From positions 516,678-580,677 of the forward strand of contig CBDIHK010000028.1 of NCBI GenBank assembly GCA_965279005.1: DNA of 64,000 nucleotides, given 5' to 3'. Below the pieces are notes generated by a model that saw only the letters and a program-made list of their open reading frames with translations, was not told the DNA's origin and did not search any database. This stretch comes from Planctobacterium sp965279005. Lineage in GTDB: Bacteria > Pseudomonadota > Gammaproteobacteria > Enterobacterales > Alteromonadaceae. Positions 1 through 8,506 of the stretch are shown here, piece after piece; position 1 is the stretch's first letter; every line of letters starts with the position of its first letter. The position numbers were made by a program, and so were the translations under genes.

Positions 1-132
1 TGTGAATGTTGGGATAATCGATTGAATTTCAAGTTTATAGGCGAGTTTACAGGCCGATTTGCATTTTTATCTACATTGGGCAAAATAGCGCGTTACTTTG
101 GGCAAACTAGAATAACCTCACGGGGAATATCA

Positions 133-594
133 ATGTCTAGCAAACAAGAAGAAGAAATTAAGGCGTTCAAAGAGATCCTCAAAGCGGAATCCTATGGTTC
201 CCAGGGTGAGATAGTCGATGCCCTGAAAGAAATGGGCTTTGCCAATATTAGCCAGTCCAAAGTATCCCGTATGCTAAGCAAATTCGGAGCCGTCAGGGCG
301 CGCAATGCAAAGGGCGATATGGTTTACTGCTTGCCACCGGAACTAGGTATGCCAACGGCAAAAAGCCCCCTTAAACAGCTTGTACTGGATGTGGTACACA
401 ACGGCGTTATGATCATAATCCGCACAACACCGGGTGCCGCCCAACTGATAGCGCGCTTGCTAGATTCACTGGGCCGCGCCGATGGCGTACTCGGCACCAT
501 TGCTGGTGATGACACCATTTTTATCGCACCTGCCGATATTGACAAGATTGAAGAGCTTCGACAAAAAGTCGAAGACCTATTTGAAACAGTTTAA
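133..594 (+). CDS. argR: Arginine repressor ArgR
   Basis: Arginine-dependent transcriptional repressor of arginine biosynthesis genes. The 153-residue product has the family's usual length. It has an N-terminal winged-helix DNA-binding domain (about residues 1-70, including the SQSKVSRMLSKFG recognition region) and a C-terminal oligomerisation and arginine-binding domain (about 80-150, with GAAQLIARLLD and GTIAGDDTIF, the conserved GTxAGDDT arginine pocket). The ATG at 133 was chosen because GGGGA lies just upstream and the product starts where ArgR proteins normally do. The frame stays open upstream to position 22, but that extension does not resemble ArgR. The gene stands alone; the region to its left is cut by the window edge. 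Confidence 0.96.
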   Translation: MSSKQEEEIKAFKEILKAESYGSQGEIVDALKEMGFANISQSKVSRMLSKFGAVRARNAKGDMVYCLPPELGMPTAKSPLKQLVLDVVHNGVMIIIRTTPGAAQLIARLLDSLGRADGVLGTIAGDDTIFIAPADIDKIEELRQKVEDLFETV

Positions 595-615
595 AACCTG
601 GCCAGCTACCAGTGC

Positions 616-822
616 TCAGCGCCTAGATTTAGGCGCTAGTCCGAGCGGAGTCTTTAGGCAAATAAAGACGTACAGATAAATAGCCACAAACGAGGCTATT
701 AACTGGGCAAAAAAGTGGTACGAAGCCCCGTTGACCAGGTAGCCGCTCAAGGTCATTAAGGTAAAGGCCAATACCACCAATCCAAATAGCACTTTGGCTA
801 TAAATAATGCAATCCATTGCAT
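616..822 (-). CDS. Small two-helix membrane protein, unknown function
   Basis: Encodes 68 residues with two predicted membrane helices (about residues 3-27 and 36-58) and a basic C-terminus ending in KSRR. A Shine-Dalgarno sequence (AAGGAAC) lies 5 bases upstream of the ATG, which is the main reason to believe it is translated. An overlapping ORF in another frame (629-841) lacks that support. No family recognised. It is convergent with argR. Confidence 0.55.
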   Translation of the reverse strand: MQWIALFIAKVLFGLVVLAFTLMTLSGYLVNGASYHFFAQLIASFVAIYLYVFICLKTPLGLAPKSRR

Positions 823-931
823 GTCTTGTTCCTTCTATCAACTGCGCCAGTAAGGTCTTGTTGTCATCTAGCCTTTAGCATACCTAACAACACCGACGCG
901 GCAACTGTCCTAAAGTACAGTTTTTGCAAAT

Positions 932-2053
932 TTAGCATTTCCTTAGTACCAAACTGCCTATTGAATAGCCTGCACCGAAGGAGCACAGCAGGCCATAATC
1001 ACCGCTCAGGAAGTCATCGCTGTAGAGATTGAATGCGATCAAAGAGCCGGCAGAGGCGGTGTTGGCATAGCGGTCGAGTACAATTGGCGCTTCCTCTAGC
1101 TGAGGATCCCTACCGAGGATCTTTTTCGCGATCAGGACATTCATATTAATGTTAGCCTGGTGCAACCACCAGCGTTTCACGTCTTCCGGGTTAAGCCCGT
1201 GCTGGCCAATGTGCTCGAGTATGTGCTTCGCTGCCATCGGGCAAACTTCTTTAAATACTTTGCGGCCTTCTTGGTGGAACAGTTTGTCGTCACCAAAAGC
1301 ATCGACGTCATTGGCCCGGCTCATATAACCAAAATTAGAACGAATATTGCTGGAGTATTTGGTGAGTGCGGAAGTACTAAGCACTTCAAAGTTACAAGTT
1401 GATGTGCTAGTTTCAGCCGATTCCACAATCATAGCCGTGGCCACATCGCCAAAAATAAAATGGCTGTCCCTGTCACAGAAATTCAATTGCGGTGTTACTA
1501 GCTCAGGATTGATGACCAAAACCGAATTGGCGGTACCGGCCTTAACCATTTCATAGGCCCGGTGCAGTGCAAAGGTTCCCGCTGAGCAGGCCACTAACAT
1601 GTCGAATCCAAAACCTTCAATCCCTAAAGCACCTTGCACCTCAATCGCGATTGCAGGGTAAGCCCTTTGGGTATAGGCACAAGATACAATCACAGCATCA
1701 ATGTCACTGGCTTGCTTGTTGGCCGCTTGCATCGCATCTTTCGCCGCAGCAATGGCAATTTCTGCCTGGTTCGAGATTGCAGATTCAGTCCTTTCCGCAA
1801 TTCTTGGGCGCATCCTATTTGGATCTAAAATCCCCTCTTTTACATAGGCAAAACGGCTTTTAATGCCCGATGCTTTGGCGATAAATTCAGCGCTGGAATA
1901 GGGCTTCTCAGCCAGTTCTCCAGACGCAATTGCTTCGGCATTTTCGGTGTTGTAAAGATCCACATAGCTGTTATAGCTAGCGACTAGCTCTTCATTTGAT
2001 ATGCTGTGCTCAGGTGTCCACAGGCTCGAGCCACTGATTACTACTTTTGTCAT
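932..2053 (-). CDS. FabH-like beta-ketoacyl-ACP synthase III (long form)
   Basis: Condensing enzyme of the thiolase superfamily. The Cys-His-Asn catalytic triad of FabH-type synthases is visible: Cys156 in VACSAGTF, His298 in LHQANINMN and Asn331 in YANTASAGS. C-terminal SFGAGYSIGS is the usual glycine-rich end. At 373 residues it is longer than the roughly 320-residue housekeeping FabH, with an insertion near residues 28-55. It matches the long KASIII subfamily of Pseudomonas and Alteromonas, whose members condense acyl-CoA or acyl-ACP with malonyl-ACP. It is monocistronic, with no other fatty acid synthesis gene beside it, so an auxiliary rather than essential role is likely. The exact substrate cannot be read from the sequence. 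Confidence 0.9.
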   Translation of the reverse strand: MTKVVISGSSLWTPEHSISNEELVASYNSYVDLYNTENAEAIASGELAEKPYSSAEFIAKASGIKSRFAYVKEGILDPNRMRPRIAERTESAISNQAEIAIAAAKDAMQAANKQASDIDAVIVSCAYTQRAYPAIAIEVQGALGIEGFGFDMLVACSAGTFALHRAYEMVKAGTANSVLVINPELVTPQLNFCDRDSHFIFGDVATAMIVESAETSTSTCNFEVLSTSALTKYSSNIRSNFGYMSRANDVDAFGDDKLFHQEGRKVFKEVCPMAAKHILEHIGQHGLNPEDVKRWWLHQANINMNVLIAKKILGRDPQLEEAPIVLDRYANTASAGSLIAFNLYSDDFLSGDYGLLCSFGAGYSIGSLVLRKC

Positions 2054-2321
2054 GCTGATGGTGCCCTTTCTGTCATTAGGCCAAGCTTAACGACTCGCGC
2101 AGCAAATGTCATGTCCAAGGCTTGCAGCGCGAACCACAAGGTGCCACGAATGCCTGACAAACTAATTTTCAGGACAATTGTCCACTGAATTTTGTGCAAT
2201 TTTGTAAATTCGATGCATAATTATTCTACATAGCCCTCTTATATTCGTTATCTGCTTAGGGTAAAGTGCTTTGCATTACACGGACGTTCGATAACACAAA
2301 TAAGAAAAAAGACGTACGCCT

Positions 2322-4292
2322 ATGAAAATGCAACAAAAGCTAATCGTTACATTAGCCATTTCGGTGATAATACCAACTTTGGTAGTTGCCGGTTTTACTC
2401 ATATCCAGAGTATCAATAAATCTAAAAATAACTTTGTCACCGCCACCCAGAATGAAATTAGGCAAGTGGATAGTGGCTTCCAGTTGTTCTTCGACCAAGT
2501 TAAGAGCAATGCCAAATTCCTAGCGCGCAACCCCATCGTCAAGGCCGTCCCCCAAGAAACTAATGTGTACATGGGTTCTGAAAGAATGATGGATCCCGCT
2601 TCCGGACATCCAGACGAAGCCGCCATTTTTGAACTTTATACCCAATTTGGGCAAACCCATGAAGAATTATTATACGTCTACTTAGGGACACCTAGTGGCG
2701 GGTTTATCCAATATCCAGCAGAGAGTTTGGGCGGCTATGACCCAAGACAGAGGCCTTGGTACAAAATGGGTATGGCTAACCCTAATGAGGCCGGTATCAC
2801 TGACGCATACCAAGGTGTTACAGGCGGTCCAATGGTATCGGTTATGCACCAGATAAAAAGTGACCTAGGCCAGCCGGTCGGTGTGCAATCCCTTGACGTG
2901 TCACTGTCAACACTTACGGAAATCCTTACTTCAATTAGGCTGGGCAAATCCGGCTACCTGATCCTTATTGAAAACAGCGGTACAGTGCTAGCCGACCACA
3001 AAGTAAAAAGCAATAACTTCAAAAATATTAAAGATATACGGTCACCGCTTTACCAAGAGCTTACTAGCCGATTGCGCAGCGGCACTAGCGAGAAATATTT
3101 TACCACCGAGCACCAAGGCATGGATGTGGCGGTAACCACTTATTTCTCCGAAGAACTAGGTTGGCACTTTATTGGCATCATTGACCACGATGAGATTAAT
3201 GGCCCAGCCTACGCTATGAGTTTGACTATTTTTGTCATTGCCTTGGTCATCGCAGCGATAGCGGTCGTCGTTGGCATCGGCCTTTCCCAAAAGCTAGTAG
3301 CACCGATCCAGGTAGTTGCCAAGGGCCTGAAAGACATTGCTGACGGAAAAGGTGACCTAACCCAGCGCCTTGAGGTTAATAGTAACGATGAAACCGGACA
3401 GCTAGCCAATTGGTTTAACCAGTTCCTGGGCTCGATACACAACCTCGTGCTAGACATTAAAAACGATTCCCAGCTACTTTCGGAAAAATCAAAACAAATT
3501 GGCTTGGTTGTAGAAGACATCAAGAACGCTAGCCATGAGCAAGAAAGCGCTATCGAAAACTCTGCCCATTCAACCTCCAATATGGCAGACACGGCTCAAG
3601 AAGTGGCCAACAATTGTAGTTCGACACTAGAAATGGTGTCCAACGCAGAATCATCGGCAAAACATGGTACCAGCATCATAGTGGCCATGGTTGAGGACGT
3701 AAACAAACTTAGTGGAACCATCAGCGAATCCGCAACTGCTATGAAAGAATTGGAGAACGAAAGTAGCAACATCACCCAGATATTGAGCGTTATCCGTGGC
3801 ATTGCCGAGCAAACCAATTTGCTCGCCTTGAATGCCGCAATAGAAGCGGCGCGTGCTGGTGAGCAGGGACGGGGTTTTGCCGTGGTTGCCGATGAAGTAA
3901 GGACATTGGCAAAACGCTCCCATGATGCGACAGAAGAAATCGACACCATGCTTAATAACCTAGTCGACAAAACCCGGTTTGTTTCTTCTAAAATGGGATC
4001 CAGTTTGACCCAATCGGAGCAGGCAACTTCACAATCAGAGAGCGCCAACCAATCCTTTGAAGATATCAGCCTGGCTGTTGGCCAGATCAGGGAAAGTCTG
4101 GATGAAATCGCGCGCTCAGCAGAACAGCAGCATCAAAGCTCACAGCAAATTGACACCAATATTTCGGATATAGGCGATTCGGTGAAAGGCATCGCCCATT
4201 CTTCCGATAATTTGGCTGAAAATGCCCATGAGCTGAAACATTTATCGACAGAACTGAACAAGCTTGTTGGCAAATTCAAGGTTAAAGGCTAA
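2322..4292 (+). CDS. Methyl-accepting chemotaxis protein (Cache-HAMP-MA)
   Basis: Inner-membrane chemoreceptor of 656 residues. TM1 is at about residues 7-28. A periplasmic sensor of the dCache type follows (about 35-285; it contains the QRPWYKMG and GYLILIENSG signatures typical of Cache domains). TM2 is at about 293-320, HAMP at about 320-375, and the rest is the cytoplasmic coiled-coil signalling domain. The highly conserved hairpin tip is at about residues 493-530 (EQTNLLALNAAIEAARAGE, then GRGFAVVADEVRTLA). It signals to CheA through CheW, and the Cache domain suggests a small-molecule ligand such as an amino or organic acid. It is monocistronic and ends in a strong terminator. The ligand is unknown. 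Confidence 0.95.
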   Translation: MKMQQKLIVTLAISVIIPTLVVAGFTHIQSINKSKNNFVTATQNEIRQVDSGFQLFFDQVKSNAKFLARNPIVKAVPQETNVYMGSERMMDPASGHPDEAAIFELYTQFGQTHEELLYVYLGTPSGGFIQYPAESLGGYDPRQRPWYKMGMANPNEAGITDAYQGVTGGPMVSVMHQIKSDLGQPVGVQSLDVSLSTLTEILTSIRLGKSGYLILIENSGTVLADHKVKSNNFKNIKDIRSPLYQELTSRLRSGTSEKYFTTEHQGMDVAVTTYFSEELGWHFIGIIDHDEINGPAYAMSLTIFVIALVIAAIAVVVGIGLSQKLVAPIQVVAKGLKDIADGKGDLTQRLEVNSNDETGQLANWFNQFLGSIHNLVLDIKNDSQLLSEKSKQIGLVVEDIKNASHEQESAIENSAHSTSNMADTAQEVANNCSSTLEMVSNAESSAKHGTSIIVAMVEDVNKLSGTISESATAMKELENESSNITQILSVIRGIAEQTNLLALNAAIEAARAGEQGRGFAVVADEVRTLAKRSHDATEEIDTMLNNLVDKTRFVSSKMGSSLTQSEQATSQSESANQSFEDISLAVGQIRESLDEIARSAEQQHQSSQQIDTNISDIGDSVKGIAHSSDNLAENAHELKHLSTELNKLVGKFKVKG

Positions 4293-4314
4293 GGCTAGTG
4301 CCCCAGGACTATCA

Positions 4315-4338
4315 GGGAGCCAAAAGGCTCCCTTTTTT
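4315..4338 (+). terminator. Rho-independent terminator after the chemoreceptor gene
   Basis: A perfect 7-bp stem (GGGAGCC / GGCTCCC) with an AAAA loop, followed by six T residues, 22 bases after the chemoreceptor stop codon and before the nucleoside hydrolase start. Confidence 0.92.
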
Positions 4339-4365
4339 ATCCCAATTAATATTAAGGACGACACA

Positions 4366-5319
4366 ATGCAAAAGACTCCCGTAATTTTTGACCACGATGG
4401 CGGCATAGACGATTTATTATCACTCATGCTGCTGCTGACCATGGATCATATTGAGCTAAAGGGCGTTTGCATTACACCCGCAGATTGCTTTTTGTCAGAT
4501 GCCACCACTACCACGCTAAAAATCTTAAAGCTATTCCAGCGCACCGACATTCCAGTAGCGCAAGGACGCTTGCACGGTATCAACCCATTCCACTACGACT
4601 GGCGGGCACAGCCCAAAATGGTCAATGCATTGCCAACCATGCTAAAGCTTGAAGCGGACTATAGCCAGGTAATAGAGCAACCAGCAGACCAATTCATCGC
4701 CGCGCAACTCTGTGCTACCGACGCCCCAATCACGGTCTTAATGACAGGACCTTGTAGCAACTTGGCTGCTGCCATCAAAGATAGCCCACAGGCTAAACAA
4801 GGGCTGGATAAGCTAGTCTGGATGGGCGGTGCCGTGGACGTCAAAGGCAATGTCGGCACCCACAACCACGATGGCTCAGCCGAATGGAATGTCTATTGGG
4901 ATTACCTATCCGCCTACAACCTATTGCACACAGGGATAAAGATCCAACTTATGCCCCTTGATGCAACCAACTGCTTGCCGATTGACTTGGCATTTTTAAA
5001 GCAGTTGGCCGACTTCAACCAGTACCCCTTGGTAGAGTTGGCTGGGCAATTTTGGGCTTGCACAACCGCATCCATCCCTGCCTATGAGTTTACCTATTTC
5101 CTTTGGGATGTAATGGCCACCTGCTGTTTGGGAATTGGCCAGGACGCAATAAAAATGGAGCCTATTAAGCTAAATATCGCCACCGAGGAACCAAACGAAG
5201 GACAAACGTATCGGGATCCCAATAATGGACAGGAAGTTTCTGTCGCAACCTGGGCAGATCGGGAGCAAGTGATTGAGTATTTAATCGGGCAACTTAAGTT
5301 ACCAAGCAACATTACATAA
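4366..5319 (+). CDS. Inosine-uridine type nucleoside hydrolase
   Basis: Hydrolyses the N-glycosidic bond of ribonucleosides to free base and ribose. The signature aspartate cluster that binds Ca2+ and ribose is at the N-terminus: D9-H-D11-G-G-I-D15-D16. The VLMTGPCSNLAAA segment (about residue 125) and the WMGGAVDVKGN segment (about residue 145) are the other family landmarks. At 317 residues it has normal length. The ATG at 4366 follows AAGGACGACACA; the frame is open back to 4264, but that extension would overlap the chemoreceptor gene and the terminator. Base specificity cannot be assigned by eye. A separate nucleoside salvage operon lies at 17.9-20.6 kb. Confidence 0.93.
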   Translation: MQKTPVIFDHDGGIDDLLSLMLLLTMDHIELKGVCITPADCFLSDATTTTLKILKLFQRTDIPVAQGRLHGINPFHYDWRAQPKMVNALPTMLKLEADYSQVIEQPADQFIAAQLCATDAPITVLMTGPCSNLAAAIKDSPQAKQGLDKLVWMGGAVDVKGNVGTHNHDGSAEWNVYWDYLSAYNLLHTGIKIQLMPLDATNCLPIDLAFLKQLADFNQYPLVELAGQFWACTTASIPAYEFTYFLWDVMATCCLGIGQDAIKMEPIKLNIATEEPNEGQTYRDPNNGQEVSVATWADREQVIEYLIGQLKLPSNIT

Positions 5320-5410
5320 AGATTACAAAAGTGTAACGCAAAAGGCGTGATCCCCCCCATCTCCGCTTCCCGTATGTGAGTTTGCTGAACACCAAACGAG
5401 GAAACAAGAA

Positions 5411-6793
5411 ATGAAGGGGATAACTAAACTCTCAACCCTTATAATAGTACCGGCTTTACTTACAGGCTGTTTTTTAGATGATGATGATGACAACACGCCC
5501 GAACCTGTTGTCACACCAACACCCGCCCCACCACCACCGAGCGCTTTCTTACGGGTAACCCATGCATCGCCTGACGCCCCGGCAGTCAACATACTTGCAA
5601 ATGGTGCTGTACTGGGCGAATTGGAAAACGTAGATTATCAAGTATCTTCCGGCTGGTTGGAAGTGGATGGCGGCGAATACGCTGTCGCCGTGGATGCCAT
5701 TTTGGCAGACAACAGCACCGCAGCCGTTATCGAAGCGACATTGTCCCTTGAAGGCGACAAGACCTATGACGTATTAGCAGTAAACGAGACGGCCAACATT
5801 GAACCGCTGGTCATTGTTAACGACTTTACCCCAGTCACTGCTGGCAACGCCCGGGTACAGGTCGTGCACGCCGCGCCTAATGCCCCAACGGTGGATATTT
5901 ATGTCACAGCACCTGGCGCCAACATTACGGCGGAGCCTGCTACAGCAACCGCATCCTTTAAGGACTTTACCGGCCAATTGGAAGTACCAGCGGGTGACTA
6001 CCAAATCCAAATCACACCGTCGGGCAGTAAGGCCCCCTTGTTTGATTCCGGTACCGTAACCTTGGCGGAAGGTGCCGACCTTTTGATTGCCGCTACTGAG
6101 AATGTGACAACAGGCGACGCGCCAGTGACCCTGCATGTAGCTGATGGAACGTCATCTTTCCAAATCAGGGACGCAGACGCAGGTAGCCACTTGAGGGTCG
6201 TGCACGCAGTAGCAGATGCACCGGCAGTCGATGTGATTGCCAATAACGCGGCCACAGTAGTCGACGCTGCGCCTTTCCTTGCCGGCACCGGTTACTTGAA
6301 CGTGGCTGAGGGGAACTACTTAATTGATGTTGCGGCTGATGCGGATAACTCGCTAGTTGTTATTGATGACGCAGCTATTATCTTGGAGAAAGGCGTAAGC
6401 TACACCGCAATCGCCAATAATACCTTGGCTGACATCCGCCTGGATTTGTTGACAGACTCTACCCGCCGGATAGCGACAGCTGCGCAAGTGCGCATCATCC
6501 ACGCCTCACCTTCTGCCGGTGATGTCGATATTTATGTCACGGCTGACGGCAATATCACAGACGTCGACCCGGCATTTAGTGGTGTACCTTTCGCACAACC
6601 GCTCGCTGAAACTGGGTATGTCGCGCTACCTGCTGGGGACTACTATGTGACTGTAACCATCGCTGGTACCAAAGACGCAGCATTGGAAACAGGTATGTTG
6701 AGCTTATCAGCAAACAGCATCTATACCGCTATTGCAGTAGATGCCACAGGTGGCGGCCTATTGCCGCAGCTAATCTTGTTAGACGATTTCTAA
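5411..6793 (+). CDS. DUF4397-repeat lipoprotein
   Basis: Predicted 460-residue lipoprotein. The signal peptide ends in lipobox LLTGC (Cys20), followed by an acidic, proline-rich linker (DDDDDNTPEP, then TPAPPPP). The body contains repeated DUF4397 modules, each recognisable by a start such as LRVTHASPDAPAVNI, VQVVHAAPNAPTVDI, LRVVHAVADAPAVDV or VRIIHASPSAGDVDI. That gives four copies of about 100 residues, with two of them carrying the I/VYVTA continuation. The protein is very acidic. DUF4397 proteins are surface or periplasmic and their function is not established. The start is supported by GAGGAAACAAGAA before the ATG. Confidence 0.9.
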   Translation: MKGITKLSTLIIVPALLTGCFLDDDDDNTPEPVVTPTPAPPPPSAFLRVTHASPDAPAVNILANGAVLGELENVDYQVSSGWLEVDGGEYAVAVDAILADNSTAAVIEATLSLEGDKTYDVLAVNETANIEPLVIVNDFTPVTAGNARVQVVHAAPNAPTVDIYVTAPGANITAEPATATASFKDFTGQLEVPAGDYQIQITPSGSKAPLFDSGTVTLAEGADLLIAATENVTTGDAPVTLHVADGTSSFQIRDADAGSHLRVVHAVADAPAVDVIANNAATVVDAAPFLAGTGYLNVAEGNYLIDVAADADNSLVVIDDAAIILEKGVSYTAIANNTLADIRLDLLTDSTRRIATAAQVRIIHASPSAGDVDIYVTADGNITDVDPAFSGVPFAQPLAETGYVALPAGDYYVTVTIAGTKDAALETGMLSLSANSIYTAIAVDATGGGLLPQLILLDDF

Positions 6794-6814
6794 GCAACTA
6801 ACGCCATTTAGCAA

Positions 6815-6862
6815 GGAGCCGGATACCCAAGTGCATGTTCCTTTCGCGCGGGTTCCAGCTCC
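6815..6862. terminator. Imperfect hairpin between convergent genes
   Basis: Arms at 6815-6828 and 6850-6862 pair over about 12 bp with one mismatch and one bulge. They lie between the convergent DUF4397 and ATP-grasp genes. No T-tract follows on either strand, so a terminator role is only a guess from position. Confidence 0.35.
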
Positions 6863-6870
6863 CTGCCTGC

Positions 6871-7863
6871 TTAGGCAACTAACAGGTTCACCAATTCCCT
6901 AGTAATTGGGAAACCTGTCTGTTGCTCGAAAAAATAAAACATGGGGCTTGGGTTGGCCTCTAGGAAAAAATAATTGCCTTGAGGATCCCGGCGCCAATCA
7001 ATGGCTGTCCACTCCATACCGAAGCGCCTACAAATCTCGGTACTAAGCTGCTGGATATTCTCAGGAAGTTGAACCGGCACAAGTTCGCAGTTCGCGTCGT
7101 TTCTGAAGTCCACCTCTTCACTGTTTATTTCCGCACTAAAAGTTTTTTTGCCCAGCACATAGGTACGTACATTAGTCCCAGGAATGTATTCTTGAATGGT
7201 TACTGGCGAATAGGATAAAGCGAAGTTCAACCGGTCTTCATCGAGCAACTCCTGGTTGAGGAATTCTGTGTGTGCCCCACCCTGAACCGGCTTAAATATC
7301 GCTTTTGGCAACTGGCGGCTAAACTCTATGATGTCACCACTGTTGTTGCTCACTATGGTTTTGGGGATCTGTGCACCAATCACCTTAGCCAAGGCCAACT
7401 GGCGTGGTTTGACCCTATGGAACTGGTACGCCTCCAAACTGTTAACCCACTTTATCGCAGGTTCATATAACAGGGTTTTTAACAAACTAAAACTATCGTT
7501 TTGGGCGATGGTTAGTTCATTTTTCCCTTTAAGATCTGGGATCCTCGGGGTATCAATACAGCGCCAATAAACAGAATCTATACTTTGAAAATTGTGGGTT
7601 GAGCCCTCTACCGAATTTATCTTTCCCAATTCAAACTGCGGTGTCCAAGACAGTTTGAATTGGGCGGCGAACGATCCTGTATCTAATAGGAACGCGTCAT
7701 GGCCTTGCTCTTGAAGGGCGATTAATACGTGTTGGGCGTGGTAATCTCCCTCATTACCCAATACTGCAACCGTCTTTGGTTGGCAGGTTTTTCGGTAATT
7801 GGCCAGTTTACATGGCTGTTTAAAAAATGATGGTGGCGCAACCAAGTTGTTGATGCTTTCCAT
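6871..7863 (-). CDS. MvdC/MvdD-like ATP-grasp peptide ligase (graspetide-type)
   Basis: Predicted ATP-dependent ligase that would install side-chain ester or amide crosslinks in the adjacent precursor peptide. The 330-residue product shows the ATP-grasp hallmarks. There is a pre-domain up to about residue 140, NSLEAYQ at 141-147, the nucleotide-binding loop K191-P-V-Q-G-G, QEYIPGTNVR at 224-233, the D289-W-R-R strand, and the metal-binding segment LEANPSP at 301-307 followed by a C-terminal helix (TGFPITRELVNLL) typical of the microviridin/plesiocin ligases. The ATG at 7863 has AAAGGAG nine bases upstream; a longer reading to 7899 lacks this. It is the last gene of a five-gene minus-strand operon, 62 bases after the precursor. 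An ordinary peptide ligase is the main alternative, but the context argues against it. Confidence 0.85.
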   Translation of the reverse strand: MESINNLVAPPSFFKQPCKLANYRKTCQPKTVAVLGNEGDYHAQHVLIALQEQGHDAFLLDTGSFAAQFKLSWTPQFELGKINSVEGSTHNFQSIDSVYWRCIDTPRIPDLKGKNELTIAQNDSFSLLKTLLYEPAIKWVNSLEAYQFHRVKPRQLALAKVIGAQIPKTIVSNNSGDIIEFSRQLPKAIFKPVQGGAHTEFLNQELLDEDRLNFALSYSPVTIQEYIPGTNVRTYVLGKKTFSAEINSEEVDFRNDANCELVPVQLPENIQQLSTEICRRFGMEWTAIDWRRDPQGNYFFLEANPSPMFYFFEQQTGFPITRELVNLLVA

Positions 7864-7925
7864 TGCATACACTCCTTTATAGCGAAATGGGGCTAGCAAG
7901 CCCTAGCTTGCCAGCCAGCGACAAG

Positions 7926-8147
7926 CTAGAACGCAAGCAGTTCCGGCGTGCCCCCTTCCTCATACATGGCAAGCGTTGTGTAGACGGGTTCTTTGTATAC
8001 GAGCGGCACCAATGGATCACTTGGCGGTGTTAGCACCGGCTGTGGCGGAGGTGTTAGGCTCTGGCCTCCAGCAACTAGAGCTACTTCGCCTTTCGCCATA
8101 ATTTCCATAGAACCATCTTTTTTAGTAAAAGCAAATGGATGCGACAT
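7926..8147 (-). CDS. Graspetide-like RiPP precursor peptide with double-glycine leader
   Basis: A 73-residue peptide. Leader residues 1-28 end in VALVAGG. Counting from Gly28, hydrophobic residues sit at -4 (Val25), -7 (Val22) and -12 (Met17), with Glu21 at -8, which is the consensus recognised by C39 peptidases. The predicted 45-residue core (29-73) has a proline-rich half (LTPPPQP, LTPPSDP) and then TTLAMYEE at 57-64. This fits TTxxxxEE, the motif in which plesiocin-type ligases join Thr to Glu through esters. A second GG follows the motif (65-66). The start is fixed by a strong Shine-Dalgarno sequence. It lies between the LuxR and ATP-grasp genes of the same operon. No homologue was checked; function is inferred from motif and neighbours. 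Confidence 0.82.
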   Translation of the reverse strand: MSHPFAFTKKDGSMEIMAKGEVALVAGGQSLTPPPQPVLTPPSDPLVPLVYKEPVYTTLAMYEEGGTPELLAF

Positions 8148-8154
8148 AATTAAT

Positions 8155-8160
8155 CTCCTT
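8155..8160 (-). promoter_or_regulatory. Strong ribosome binding site of the precursor gene
   Basis: AAGGAG seven bases before the ATG at 8147, inside an A/T-rich leader. It decides the start: the upstream in-frame codons to 8231 have no such site. The roughly 100-base gap between the LuxR stop and this site contrasts with the tight spacing in the rest of the operon, so the precursor may also have its own promoter or a processed mRNA end. Confidence 0.8.
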
Positions 8161-8249
8161 TTAATACATTCCATTATTTTGATAAATTGAATTTGTTTTA
8201 ATTCATTTTTTTGCTGGCTATCAGAAAACACCTTTCCTACACCAGCAAT

Positions 8250-8501
8250 TTAATTATCCGCTTTATTTAAATCATTGTCACCTGTACCTTGGTACAGTTT
8301 TTCATTTATTTTAATAATTAAAAGATGCCTGCTATTGACGTTTAACTTTTTATATATATTACTGCAATGAAATTTAATAGTACGTTCACAAACATGCATT
8401 TCTTTTGCGATATTTTTATTACTTTTCCCTAACAGCAAATGGTCTAAAACTTGGTTTTCTCGATCAGATAAACTATCGAAATAGTATTCATTTTTCAGCA
8501 T
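8250..8501 (-). CDS. Stand-alone LuxR-type HTH regulator
   Basis: An 83-residue protein that is little more than a GerE/LuxR DNA-binding domain. LSDRENQVLDHLLLGKSNKNIA leads into the turn and the recognition helix CERTIKFHCSNIYKKLNV (residues about 11-62). There is no receiver or autoinducer domain. It sits between the exporter and precursor genes in the RiPP operon, so it is probably the cluster's own transcriptional activator. It is clearly A/T-rich, like the intergenic DNA around it. What signal it responds to is not visible; it may work simply by its abundance or with a partner. Confidence 0.85.
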   Translation of the reverse strand: MLKNEYYFDSLSDRENQVLDHLLLGKSNKNIAKEMHVCERTIKFHCSNIYKKLNVNSRHLLIIKINEKLYQGTGDNDLNKADN

Positions 8502-8506
8502 GTAAC

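Noticed and set aside
1..132. Possible ARG box upstream of argR
   Set aside because: Half-site-like TGAAT occurs at 3-7 and 24-28, but no symmetric ARG box of the known form is present, and the upstream DNA is cut by the window edge.
7926..8147. Second Gly-Gly (residues 65-66) as the C39 cleavage site
   Set aside because: The hydrophobic pattern at -4, -7 and -12 fits only the first GG; the second is inside the predicted core.
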